A DNA stretch of 64,000 bases from the NCBI GenBank assembly GCA_018267215.1, contig JAFDYX010000021.1, positions 248,001 through 312,000 on the forward strand, read 5' to 3'. The notes under the pieces were generated by a model that saw only the letters and a program-made list of their open reading frames with translations, searched no databases and was not told the DNA's origin. This DNA comes from Bacteroidota bacterium (GTDB lineage Bacteria > Bacteroidota > Bacteroidia > Cytophagales > Cyclobacteriaceae). Made by a program: the position numbers and the translations under genes. Below are positions 35,612 through 44,097 of the stretch, one piece after another; within the stretch, counting starts at the first letter, position 1; each line of letters starts with the position of its first letter.

Positions 35612-35628
35612 GTTAACTCGTTGTTAAC
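35612..35628. promoter_or_regulatory. Possible operator upstream of acyl-CoA synthetase
   Basis: Two GTTAAC hexamers separated by 5 nt (GTTAAC-TCGTT-GTTAAC), centred about 22 nt before the ATG. The arrangement suits a dimeric repressor. No regulator is assigned. Confidence 0.3.
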
Positions 35629-35641
35629 CTAACTCTTTTCT

Positions 35642-37291
35642 ATGGCCGGTACACCTCTGCAGCAATTTCTCAAATGGGAAAAGGAAATGGCCAGCCGCGT
35701 TTTCCTCCGTCAGCCTGTTAATGGGCAATGGCGGGAGTGGACTTTCGGACAAGCGGGAGAAGAAATCAGAAAAATAGCCAACGGGCTTTTGTCGTTAAAC
35801 ATGCCTGCCCACAGCAACGTGGCCATCCTTTCAAAAAATTGTGCTCATTGGATCATGGCCGATTTGGCCATAATGATGGCGGGCTATGTCTCCGTTCCGC
35901 TCTACGCCAATATCAGTGCTGCCTCCATCAAACAAATATTAGAGCACAGCGAATCGAAGGCTGTGTTTATCGGCAAGCTCGATGATTATCCTTCACAACA
36001 AAATGGTATCCCTTCGTTTACAAAAAAAATCAGCCTGGATTTTTATGGCATACGCGAAGGGATTTTAGTAAGCGATTGGCTTAGCAACCAACAACCCCTT
36101 GAAAAAACTTATGAATGGGCAGACAAAGAGTTGTTTACCATCATGTACACCTCGGGCACCACGGGTACGCCCAAAGGAGTGATGTTTCATCCCTCCGCTT
36201 TTTCGCATGTTACCGACATCATGATTGACTACATCAGCCGTGTCAGCCCGTTGCCTGCCCATCCGCGTTTGTTCTCTTATTTGCCGCTATGCCATATTGC
36301 CGAGCGCAACCTTACTGAAGTGTTAGGCTGCCAAACCGGTGCTTCTATTTCGTTCGTTGAGTCGCTCGAAACATTTGCTCACGATCTGCACTCCGTTCAG
36401 CCTCATCTTTTTTTTGGTGTGCCGCGTATTTGGTCGCGCTTTCAGGAAAAGATTTTGGAAAAATTACCGCAGAAAAAATTATCGCGACTGTTAAGAATAC
36501 CGGTTGTCAATTTTATTCTGAAACGCATCCTGCAAAAAAAATTGGGGCTCGCCCATACTTTGCTGAAGGTGTCGGGGGCTGCGCCCATGCCCCTCGCGCT
36601 GCTGCATTGGTTTCATCATCTCGGTATAGATGTACGCGAAATTTATGGCATGACTGAAAACTGTGCCATCTCGCACGGTATCCAGGAAGAAATAAGTTTT
36701 GGCACCGTGGGCAAAGCTATGCCCGGGGTAGAAATAAAATTTTCAGAAAGTGGAGAAATTATGACGCGGCATCCCGCGCTGATGATGGGCTACTACAAAG
36801 AACCACAACTGACATCGGAAGTTTTTTCGGAAGACGGATTTTTAACCACGGGCGACTTGGGCGTGATGGACGAACAGGGCTTCGTAAAAATTACAGGCCG
36901 TGTGAAAGATATTTTTAAGACAGACAAAGGAAAATACGTTTCGCCTACCCCTATCGAAATCAAGATGTCAAAAAATCCAGACATCAGCCAAGTGTGCGTG
37001 GTGGGCGCAGGCATACCCCAGCCCATTGCACTAATGGTTTTGTCTGACCAAGCCAGACAAAAAAACAAATCAGAAGTAAGTACAAGCCTGATGGTATTAT
37101 TAAATGAGGTGAATGACACAGTAGAAGATTATGAAAGAGTAAAAAAAATAATAATCCTACGCGATGAGTGGACAATAGAAAACGGATTGATGACGCCTAC
37201 CCTGAAAGTAAAACGGAATGAAGTAGAAAAAATCTACCTATCAAATTACATGGCTTGGTATGCCCACAAAGAAAGTATTGTGTGGCTTTAA
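35642..37291 (+). CDS. AMP-dependent acyl-CoA synthetase (long-chain fatty acid-CoA ligase type)
   Basis: Activates a carboxylic acid, probably a long-chain fatty acid, to its CoA thioester via an acyl-adenylate. The 549-residue protein has the P-loop-like MYTSGTTGTPKGVMF (about 169-183), the REIYGMTENCAISHG adenylate motif, TTGDLG, and GRVKDIFKTDKGKYV with the hinge region. It could feed the fadNAE beta-oxidation operon 10 kb downstream. Convergent with the aldehyde dehydrogenase gene. Confidence 0.92.
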   Translation: MAGTPLQQFLKWEKEMASRVFLRQPVNGQWREWTFGQAGEEIRKIANGLLSLNMPAHSNVAILSKNCAHWIMADLAIMMAGYVSVPLYANISAASIKQILEHSESKAVFIGKLDDYPSQQNGIPSFTKKISLDFYGIREGILVSDWLSNQQPLEKTYEWADKELFTIMYTSGTTGTPKGVMFHPSAFSHVTDIMIDYISRVSPLPAHPRLFSYLPLCHIAERNLTEVLGCQTGASISFVESLETFAHDLHSVQPHLFFGVPRIWSRFQEKILEKLPQKKLSRLLRIPVVNFILKRILQKKLGLAHTLLKVSGAAPMPLALLHWFHHLGIDVREIYGMTENCAISHGIQEEISFGTVGKAMPGVEIKFSESGEIMTRHPALMMGYYKEPQLTSEVFSEDGFLTTGDLGVMDEQGFVKITGRVKDIFKTDKGKYVSPTPIEIKMSKNPDISQVCVVGAGIPQPIALMVLSDQARQKNKSEVSTSLMVLLNEVNDTVEDYERVKKIIILRDEWTIENGLMTPTLKVKRNEVEKIYLSNYMAWYAHKESIVWL

Positions 37292-37343
37292 AAATTTCTA
37301 TTGATGTGCTTTAGGAAGCTTCATAACACCACGCTGTCGGTGC

Positions 37344-38786
37344 TTACAGCTTAACACAAACATTTTTCAGTTCAGTAAAAAAGCGCAGCGCTTCCCAGCC
37401 GCCTTCGCGGCCTACGCCACTTTGTTTCATGCCGCCAAAAGGCGTGCGCAAATCGCGGTGAAGCCAGCAGTTAATCCAGATGATGCCGCTTTTTACTTGG
37501 TGTGCCACCCGGTGCGCTCGCTTTAGGTTTTCCGTCCATAGCGTAGCGCTTAATCCATACGGTGTACTGTTGGCATAGGCAATGGCCTGCTCTTCCGTAT
37601 CGAAGGGCATGATCGTTACCACGGGCCCAAAAATTTCTTCCTGGTTGGTGCGGCACTTTTCATCGAGGCCAACGATAACGGTAGGTTCCATAAAATAACC
37701 TTGCGCACAGTGCCCCTCCAATTTCAACGCATGGCCACCCGTTAAAATCTTCCCCCCTTCTTGTTGGGCAAGTGTTAAATAGCCCATTACTTTTTTCATG
37801 TGCATTTCCGAAACCAAAGCACCGAGGTTGGTGGCTTCCTGTAGTGGGTCTCCCACCACCAATGCTTTCGTTTGCTTGACGAAAGCTTCTGTAAAGCGAT
37901 CATAAATACTGTGCTCAACAAAGATGCGCGAGCCACACAAACAAATTTCACCTTGATTGGTAAAAGATGAACGAATGGAATTTTTTACTGCTTGGTCAAA
38001 ATCACAATCGGCAAATACCAGGTTCGGATTTTTGCCGCCCAGCTCAAGTGATAGTTTTTTGAACATCGGAGCTGCTGTGGCCGCAATTTTTTTTCCGGTT
38101 ACAGTGCCTCCGGTAAACGATATGGCAGTTACTGCCGGATGTTCGATGATTGCCTGTCCTGCTTTGCCGCCCAGGCCGTGAACGATATTTAAAACTCCGG
38201 CTGGTAATCCGGCTTCCATGCAAAGTTTTGAAAATAAGTAGGCCGTCATCGGTGTCAGTTCGGAAGGCTTGCCAACCACAGTACATCCGGCCGCCAGTGC
38301 GGGGGCAATTTTCCAGGTGAACAAATACAAAGGCAAATTCCACGGAGAGATACAGCCCACCACGCCAATGGGAAAACGCGTGGTGTAGTTTACCGAATCT
38401 TCTTCGTTCACATGTGCTTCGCTGGCGAAGTGCTGTGCTGCGGTAGCATAAAACCGGATGTTGGAAGCCGCGCGCGGGATGTCTAATGATTTGGCCAATG
38501 AGATGGTTTTGCCGTTGTCAATACTTTCGGCCAGAGCTAACTGATCAAGGTCGCGCTCAATCAGGTCGGCAATTTTCCAAAGAATTTTAGTTCGCTCTTC
38601 CGCAGCTGTTTTCGACCAAGCCGGAAATGCTTTTTGGGCCGCTTCCACCGCCAACTGAACATCGTCAGCTGTTGAATCGGGAACTAAGCTGTACACTTTT
38701 CCTTCTGCCGGGTTGATGTTTTCTAAAAACTGACCCGACAAAGGCTCAATCAATTTTCCATTAATGTAGTTGACAATTTTTTGCAT
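37344..38786 (-). CDS. Aldehyde dehydrogenase (2-aminomuconate/hydroxymuconate semialdehyde type)
   Basis: NAD-dependent aldehyde dehydrogenase of 480 residues. General base E248 in LELGGKN and catalytic C282 in GEICLCGSR are present. The C-terminal WLHRDLRTPFGGMKQSGVG wording matches the ALDH8/DmpC-XylG branch acting on muconate semialdehydes, as in tryptophan/kynurenine breakdown. That substrate is an inference from family. I chose ATG 38786, which shares its A with the toxin stop (TGATG); GTG 38789 would add one residue. It is the last gene of a tight cluster, SDR-antitoxin-toxin-ALDH. Confidence 0.9.
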   Translation of the reverse strand: MQKIVNYINGKLIEPLSGQFLENINPAEGKVYSLVPDSTADDVQLAVEAAQKAFPAWSKTAAEERTKILWKIADLIERDLDQLALAESIDNGKTISLAKSLDIPRAASNIRFYATAAQHFASEAHVNEEDSVNYTTRFPIGVVGCISPWNLPLYLFTWKIAPALAAGCTVVGKPSELTPMTAYLFSKLCMEAGLPAGVLNIVHGLGGKAGQAIIEHPAVTAISFTGGTVTGKKIAATAAPMFKKLSLELGGKNPNLVFADCDFDQAVKNSIRSSFTNQGEICLCGSRIFVEHSIYDRFTEAFVKQTKALVVGDPLQEATNLGALVSEMHMKKVMGYLTLAQQEGGKILTGGHALKLEGHCAQGYFMEPTVIVGLDEKCRTNQEEIFGPVVTIMPFDTEEQAIAYANSTPYGLSATLWTENLKRAHRVAHQVKSGIIWINCWLHRDLRTPFGGMKQSGVGREGGWEALRFFTELKNVCVKL

Positions 38787-39055
38787 CACACTTCGGTAAT
38801 TAAATTATTGTAGGATTCATGTGATCCGATCCAAAACCAAATTATTGTTTCCTGCTCTCTGACTCCAATTGCTCGATAAGCGAAGCCTATCCTTACCGAA
38901 TAAATGTTTTTATCAGAATGTATTTTTTTGAACTGAAGCGAAGGATGATTAATATCTGTCTTCCACAATTTAAATGAATCCTTTGCTTTACGTTGAATGT
39001 GCTTAGGAAGTTGTTCGAAACATTTCCAAAACTGCGCTGTGGCAAGTGACGTCAT
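38786..39055 (-). CDS. RelE-like toxin
   Basis: 89-residue protein with a RelE-fold pattern: ATAQFWKCFEQLPKHIQRKAKDSF, then HPSLQFKKIHSDKNIYSVRIGFAYRA and a final IIWFWIGSHESYNNL, where the conserved C-terminal His precedes Glu-Ser-Tyr as in the family. Overlaps the antitoxin by ATGA and the ALDH start by one base, so translation of all three is likely coupled. Confidence 0.78.
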   Translation of the reverse strand: MTSLATAQFWKCFEQLPKHIQRKAKDSFKLWKTDINHPSLQFKKIHSDKNIYSVRIGFAYRAIGVREQETIIWFWIGSHESYNNLITEV

Positions 39056-39258
39056 TCAACAAAGTCGAGTGGTTTTGCTTTTCCTTTTTTATATTCAGCC
39101 AATGCTTCGTTAGCAAGATTGACAAGTTGATCCTTGCTTCTCGCAAAAGAAATTTCCCATTCAATCTCGGAAAGGATAAGATGAGCAAGCGCTTGCTGAT
39201 TGGCCTCAGGAAGAAGTTCTGCCTTTTCAATCGCTTTTTTCAGTTCTGCAATCATCAT
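39052..39258 (-). CDS. Antitoxin of RelE-like pair
   Basis: 68-residue acidic helical protein (IAELKKAIEKAELLPEANQQ, then ALAEYKKGKAKPLDFVE). The C-terminal GKAKPLDFVE tail is common in antitoxins paired with RelE-like toxins in many bacteria. It begins 17 nt after the SDR stop and ends in a 4-nt overlap with the toxin. Confidence 0.72.
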   Translation of the reverse strand: MMIAELKKAIEKAELLPEANQQALAHLILSEIEWEISFARSKDQLVNLANEALAEYKKGKAKPLDFVE

Positions 39259-39275
39259 TCAAATTTAATCAACTT

Positions 39276-40061
39276 TTAAATACTTCCGGTTCTCCCACCA
39301 TCTACGGGCAGGCTTACGCCATTGATATAGCCCGCGGCAGGCGTTGCCAAAAAAGCAATTGCTGCTGCTACCTCTCCGGCCTCGGCCATACGACCGGCCG
39401 GAATTTCGTCAATCATTTCCTGACGGATTTCTTCTTTTGATCGCCCCGACTTTTGTGACTTATTTTGAATCAGCGCATCTATCCTTCCGGTTTGGGTACT
39501 CCCCGGCAGCACATTGTTGACGGTGATGCCAAACGGTGCCAACTCCAGCGAAAGTGTTTTAGCCCAACTGGCCATCGCCCCGCGCACCGTGTTAGAAACG
39601 CCCAATCCTTTAATCGGAATTTTTACCGATGTAGAAATAATGTTGATGATGCGACCATATTTATTTTTTTTCATGGCCGGCACACAAGCCTGAACCAACA
39701 TTTGGCTGGCGAGAAGATGCGCATGGATGGCCTTCAAAAAATCATCGGGCATGGCATCAATTGCCTGGCCGGCAGGCGGCCCTCCGGTATTGTTTACAAG
39801 AATGTGAATGTCGTTTTGCAAAACAATTTTTTCTGCCGCCACCTTCACCGTTTCCAAGGAAGAAAAATCTGCCACGGCATAGCGATGTTTTTGATGGGCT
39901 GTGGAAGGCAGTTCAGCTAACACGTTTTTCAATTTGTCTTCATCACGGGCTATCAAAATAACTGTTGCACCCAGTGCGGCCAACTCTATAGCGGCAGCCT
40001 TGCCTATTCCTTGCGTGCTCCCGCATACCAATGCTGTCTTTCCTTGTAAGTTTAAATCCAT
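39276..40061 (-). CDS. Short-chain dehydrogenase/reductase with atypical active site
   Basis: 261-residue SDR. The cofactor motif GSTQGIGKA (14-22), the NNTGG element and the catalytic Ser (S143, RIINIISTS) are present, as is the C-terminal YINGVSLPVDGG. The usual YxxxK is missing: the position reads S156-N-T-V-R160. A subset of SDRs annotated as 3-oxoacyl-ACP reductases shares this SNxxR form, so the protein may act differently or not be an oxidoreductase. It heads a tight cluster with a toxin-antitoxin pair and an aldehyde dehydrogenase. Confidence 0.85.
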   Translation of the reverse strand: MDLNLQGKTALVCGSTQGIGKAAAIELAALGATVILIARDEDKLKNVLAELPSTAHQKHRYAVADFSSLETVKVAAEKIVLQNDIHILVNNTGGPPAGQAIDAMPDDFLKAIHAHLLASQMLVQACVPAMKKNKYGRIINIISTSVKIPIKGLGVSNTVRGAMASWAKTLSLELAPFGITVNNVLPGSTQTGRIDALIQNKSQKSGRSKEEIRQEMIDEIPAGRMAEAGEVAAAIAFLATPAAGYINGVSLPVDGGRTGSI

Positions 40062-40069
40062 ATCACAAA

Positions 40070-41407
40070 TTAATTATTGTGTGTTCTCCATTTACCCGAT
40101 TGGATGTACCCATACGACATGATAAACATGCCTGCCCAATAAACCAGTTCGCTTCCCCAACCCCAAGTGATGGGCCAGTCCCAAATTTCCAACACGAGGT
40201 AGGCATAAATAATATAAAATACCAATGTAATGACTTCGATGGCCAGGTTCACCTTTGTATGGCCGGTGCCGGTAACCGCATTTAGCCAGATACTGGAAAA
40301 AGACATCAGGATCAGAGCGATAGAGATAACCCGGATAACGGCTGTTCCTTCTTCTATAAACAATTGACCCTGGCCATAAATTGACAAAAAAATATCAGGG
40401 CGAATATTCAGTAACACAGTCAATGCCACACAACACAACATGCTCAGTTTTACAATGCGCTTGATCAATGGCAACACTTCTTCTTCTCTTCGCTGTCCGA
40501 TTATATTACTCACCATCGTATTAGTGGTGGCGGCAAATGCCCACGAAAAAACACCAAACACACCAAAGATATTTCGCATGGTATTAGAAACAGCCAACGC
40601 GCGCGCTCCGTGATGCTCAATTAAAATATAAAAATATTCCCATGTGATGATGCTGATGCAGTACTGCAAAATCAGGGGAGATGATTTGAACAGCACGTGC
40701 CGGGTAGTGGTGGCATTGATTTTCCAGTTTTCAAAAAGCGCGAAAGTTTTATTCACCCCTTTGAAGTGGATAACGGCAAAAACTACGATCAACCCAGCTG
40801 CCTCGGCAATGATAGAGGCATAAGCTGCACCATTAAAGCCAATGGCAGCAAAACCAAAGTGGCCGTAAATCAATGCATAGTCAAAGAAAATATTAAAAAT
40901 TGTTTCTGCCAGCGTTCCCCAAATGAGCAGCTTCGTTAGGTTAGTACCCACCAGTAGTGCATTGCGCATGATGTATAAATAGAGCAACGGCAACCCCCAA
41001 ATGCGTATGTACAAAAATGAAATAGACATCTCAGCCGTAGCGGCTTGATGAATAGTAGCTCTTAATATGATTGGGGCAAAGGTGTAAGTAATGACAATGC
41101 CCAATACTGAGATGGCCAGCGACAGCCAAACGCCATGAAAAAAAAGATTGCCGATTTCGCGCGGGTTATTTTCTCCCGCCTTTCGGGCAATGAGCATTTG
41201 CAACCCATTGTTCAGCCCATTGCCGATCACTGCAAAGATGAGGTAATATACACCGGTGATGCCCGCACTGGCTAAAGCTTGTTCGCCCAAGCCGCCCAAA
41301 AAAATTGTGTTGGTGATGAAATTAAATTGCGGCACTAAAATGGCAAACGATATAGGCATTGCCAGTTTAAGGATGTCGCGATAACCTGTTTGAAGACGAA
41401 GTTCCAT
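40070..41407 (-). CDS. MATE-family efflux transporter
   Basis: 445-residue inner-membrane exporter with about twelve transmembrane helices in two similar halves, the MATE pattern (early PISFAILVPQFNFITNTIFLG, later FAATTNTMVSNIIGQ). Sodium- or proton-coupled; substrate unknown. I chose ATG 41407 over a TTG at 41422. Its stop is 8 nt before the SDR start, so the two are probably co-transcribed. A TAATTTTG box (complement of 41420-41427) may be the -7 element. Confidence 0.9.
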   Translation of the reverse strand: MELRLQTGYRDILKLAMPISFAILVPQFNFITNTIFLGGLGEQALASAGITGVYYLIFAVIGNGLNNGLQMLIARKAGENNPREIGNLFFHGVWLSLAISVLGIVITYTFAPIILRATIHQAATAEMSISFLYIRIWGLPLLYLYIMRNALLVGTNLTKLLIWGTLAETIFNIFFDYALIYGHFGFAAIGFNGAAYASIIAEAAGLIVVFAVIHFKGVNKTFALFENWKINATTTRHVLFKSSPLILQYCISIITWEYFYILIEHHGARALAVSNTMRNIFGVFGVFSWAFAATTNTMVSNIIGQRREEEVLPLIKRIVKLSMLCCVALTVLLNIRPDIFLSIYGQGQLFIEEGTAVIRVISIALILMSFSSIWLNAVTGTGHTKVNLAIEVITLVFYIIYAYLVLEIWDWPITWGWGSELVYWAGMFIMSYGYIQSGKWRTHNN

Positions 41408-41505
41408 TTTTATAATCTTCAAAATTAGAATAAAAAAACGGGTGCGTGAGGTATATTAGAAAAGCAGGAAGGTTCAGTTTCTGTGTGCTTGCCGGTAGCA
41501 TCCGG

Positions 41506-42426
41506 TTATTTCATTCCTTGCTTCATGGATTGTTTGAAGGGCGCTATCTTTTCTACAATTTCTTTTTGCAGCAAATGCAAAATCTTTTTCTTGGCAAAAT
41601 GCTTGTGGAAAATTAAGCCTATGTTTCTGTACGGAATAGGATTTTTAAAAAAACTGACTTGCTCTTTTTCTTTTTCTGAAAAATTGGACAACGACAAGTA
41701 GGGCAAAAGTGTTTTTCCCTGGTTTGCTTTTACAAAGCGCAGGAGGCTGTCTATCGAGCCGGCTTTAAAATGAATATTCTGCGATGGGTTGATTGCTCGT
41801 TTGCTTTTTTCACAAATTTTTAAAACCTGGCTCCGCATACAATGGCCTTCTTCCAGCAACCAAAAATTATCGAGGTTCATTTTTTCTACGGCAATTTTTT
41901 GGGGCGATAGCTGAGAGGCATCGTACAGTACAAACGCCTCATCGTACAGCGGGTATTCGGTAAGTTCGCTGTCGTGCAGGGGTGTTGAAACAATACCAAT
42001 ATCCATTTCGCGCGATTTCAATTGTTTTAAAATTTCCGAGGTAGTGTCTTCTTTCACTTCGAGAGATAGCCCGGGAAATTTTTTGGAAAAGCCCTGTAAA
42101 AACAAAGGAAGAAGAAAGGGTGCTACGGTGGGGATACAGCCTATTTTCAGTGTTCCTTCTATTTCGCCTTTGATCTCTTTTACCAGTTCATTCAATTGCC
42201 CGATTTCGCGGGTAATTGTTTTTAATTGTTCGATCACGGCCTTACCTTCTTTGGTGATATCAACAGGTTTCTTTTTGCGGTCAAAAATTTTTACGCCCAG
42301 TTCATCCTCAAAACGGGAGATCATGGTGCTTAAAGTAGATTGCGAGATAAAGCATTTTTCTGCGGCTGTTTCAAAATGACGGTTTTCTGCTACGGCCAAT
42401 ATGTATTGAAACTGTTGAATGTTCAT
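41506..42426 (-). CDS. oxyR: LysR-family peroxide sensor OxyR
   Basis: 306-residue transcription regulator. An N-terminal winged helix (FETAAEKCFISQSTLSTMISRFEDELG) is followed by a periplasmic-binding-protein-like sensor. The redox pair is clear: C196 and C205 in EEGHCMRSQVLKIC, spaced as the C199/C208 pair of E. coli OxyR that forms a disulfide on H2O2 exposure. I chose ATG 42426; a longer ORF to 42474 would run through the operator region. Divergent from katA, the standard target. Confidence 0.93.
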   Translation of the reverse strand: MNIQQFQYILAVAENRHFETAAEKCFISQSTLSTMISRFEDELGVKIFDRKKKPVDITKEGKAVIEQLKTITREIGQLNELVKEIKGEIEGTLKIGCIPTVAPFLLPLFLQGFSKKFPGLSLEVKEDTTSEILKQLKSREMDIGIVSTPLHDSELTEYPLYDEAFVLYDASQLSPQKIAVEKMNLDNFWLLEEGHCMRSQVLKICEKSKRAINPSQNIHFKAGSIDSLLRFVKANQGKTLLPYLSLSNFSEKEKEQVSFFKNPIPYRNIGLIFHKHFAKKKILHLLQKEIVEKIAPFKQSMKQGMK

Positions 42427-42436
42427 ATCTATTGTG

Positions 42437-42452
42437 TAGATGATGTTATCTA
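42437..42452. promoter_or_regulatory. Putative OxyR operator
   Basis: TAGAT-N6-ATCTA palindrome in the oxyR-katA gap, 11 nt before the oxyR ATG and about 40 nt upstream of the katA -7 box. This position suits both autorepression and katA activation. Resemblance to the ATAG-N7-CTAT OxyR motif is partial. An 11-bp direct repeat TTATAGAACAA (42464-42474 and 42507-42517) lies alongside. Confidence 0.4.
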
Positions 42453-42471
42453 AAATATCGTTTTTATAGAA

Positions 42472-42504
42472 CAAAGGTAATGGCTAACTTCGTTGCTAAA
42501 CAAA
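42472..42504 (-). promoter_or_regulatory. Bacteroidota-type promoter for oxyR
   Basis: On the minus strand TTTG (42504-42501), 21 nt, TACCTTTG (42479-42472). The -7 box is exact; the spacing is at the upper limit. It overlaps the katA leader. Confidence 0.55.
42485..42492 (+). promoter_or_regulatory. Candidate katA -7 box
   Basis: TAACTTCG, a one-base variant of TAnnTTTG, 24 nt before the katA ATG. Only a T-rich stretch lies at the -33 position, as expected of an activator-dependent promoter. Confidence 0.4.
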
Positions 42505-42516
42505 AATTATAGAACA

Positions 42517-43998
42517 ATGAGCAACCAAGACCATAAAAAACTGACCAACCGTGTGGGCGCACCGGTTGTTGACAACCAAAACATCCAAACTGCCGGCAAG
42601 CGCGGGCCAGCCTTGCTGCAAGATGTTTGGTTTTTAGAAAAGCTGGCTCACTTCGACCGCGAGGTGATCCCTGAACGAAGGATGCACGCCAAAGGCTCTG
42701 GCGCTTACGGTACTTTTACGGTAACGCACGATATCAGTAAATATTCAATGGCCGATTTATTTTCGCAAGTGGGCAAGAAGACTGATATTTTCGTCAGGTT
42801 TTCTACCGTGGCGGGCGAGCGTGGGGCAGCTGATGCAGAAAGAGATATTCGTGGCTTCGCCATAAAATTTTATACCCAACAAGGCAACTGGGATTTAGTG
42901 GGCAACAACACACCCGTGTTTTTTCTGCGCGACCCGCTCAAGTTTCCCGACCTGAACCATGCCGTTAAACGCGATCCCAAAACTAATTTGCGCAGCGCCA
43001 ACAACAATTGGGATTTCTGGACATTGCTGCCCGAGGCGTTGCACCAAATAACTATTGTAATGAGCGACCGGGGCATCCCTAAAACCTATCGCCACATGCA
43101 CGGCTTTGGCAGCCATACCTTCAGCCTGATCAACAAAAATGGTGTACGCCATTGGGTAAAATTTCATTTCGTTACCCAACAGGGAATTGAAAACCTGTCA
43201 AACGAAGAGGCACGCAAAACGGTGGGTGGCGACCGCGAGTCGCACCAGCGCGATCTGTTTGAATCCATCGAAAAAGGAAATTTCCCTAAATGGAAATTTA
43301 AAATCCAAGTGATGACAGAAGAACAGGCCAATCAGCACTATCACAATCCGTTCGATCTTTCTAAAGTATGGCCTCACAAAGAATTTCCTTTGATAGACGT
43401 GGGCGAGTTTGAATTAAACCGCAATCCTGAAAATTACTTTGCCGAAGTAGAGCAGGCTGCTTTCAACCCCGCGCACATTGTACCGGGCATAGGTTTCTCT
43501 CCCGACAAAATGTTGCAGGGGCGCTTGTTCAGCTATGGCGATGCGCAGCGTTACAGGTTGGGCGTCAATCATGCACAAATTCCGGTCAATGCACCCAAAT
43601 GTCCTTATCATAGTTATCATCGCGATGGTGCCATGCGTGTGGATGGCAACTTTGGTGGCACCAAAGGCTACGAGCCCAACAGCTATGGGCAGTGGGAAGA
43701 ACAACCTCAATACAAAGAATCGCTTTTGGCTCTTCATGGGGGTGCCGGCCATTGGAATTTCTGCGAAGATGATCACGATTATTATACACAGCCCGGCAAT
43801 CTTTTTCGCCTGATGACGAATGAGAAGAAACAAATATTGTTCAGCAACACGGCTGCAGAAGTGGGCGGGGCAGAGAAATTTGTTCAAGTAAGGCATATCC
43901 GCAATTGCTACAAAGCCGACCCCGCTTATGGCGAAGGTGTAGCCAAAGCACTGGGGCTTACCATGCAAGAGGTTAATAGCTTCGATTTAAAAAAATAA
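42517..43998 (+). CDS. katA: Heme catalase
   Basis: Dismutates H2O2 to water and oxygen; small-subunit (clade 3-like) monofunctional catalase of 493 residues. The N-terminal [16 protein letters not shown] contains the catalytic His, [17 protein letters not shown] the distal region, [20 protein letters not shown] the Asn side, and [14 protein letters not shown] the proximal heme-ligand Tyr. I chose ATG 42517; a TTG at 42493 would add eight residues. Divergent from oxyR, and followed by an intrinsic terminator. Confidence 0.97.
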   Translation: MSNQDHKKLTNRVGAPVVDNQNIQTAGKRGPALLQDVWFLEKLAHFDREVIPERRMHAKGSGAYGTFTVTHDISKYSMADLFSQVGKKTDIFVRFSTVAGERGAADAERDIRGFAIKFYTQQGNWDLVGNNTPVFFLRDPLKFPDLNHAVKRDPKTNLRSANNNWDFWTLLPEALHQITIVMSDRGIPKTYRHMHGFGSHTFSLINKNGVRHWVKFHFVTQQGIENLSNEEARKTVGGDRESHQRDLFESIEKGNFPKWKFKIQVMTEEQANQHYHNPFDLSKVWPHKEFPLIDVGEFELNRNPENYFAEVEQAAFNPAHIVPGIGFSPDKMLQGRLFSYGDAQRYRLGVNHAQIPVNAPKCPYHSYHRDGAMRVDGNFGGTKGYEPNSYGQWEEQPQYKESLLALHGGAGHWNFCEDDHDYYTQPGNLFRLMTNEKKQILFSNTAAEVGGAEKFVQVRHIRNCYKADPAYGEGVAKALGLTMQEVNSFDLKK

Positions 43999-44017
43999 AG
44001 GACGCCTTCTGTTCATT

Positions 44018-44050
44018 AAAAACCTGTCGCATAAAGCGGTAGGTTTTTTT
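44018..44050 (+). terminator. Rho-independent terminator after katA
   Basis: AAAAACCT (44018-44025) pairs with AGGTTTTT (44041-44048), with an inner CGC/GCG around ATAAA, followed by further T residues. It begins 20 nt after the katA stop. Confidence 0.8.
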
Positions 44051-44097
44051 GTTGCCCAAAGACTGTGCAACAATGTGGTATTTATATTCTATTTTGC

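Noticed and set aside
34939-35640. Possible non-coding RNA in the gap before the acyl-CoA synthetase.
   Set aside because: Only one clean hairpin (35013-35042) and no consensus promoter or terminator were found. Support is too thin.
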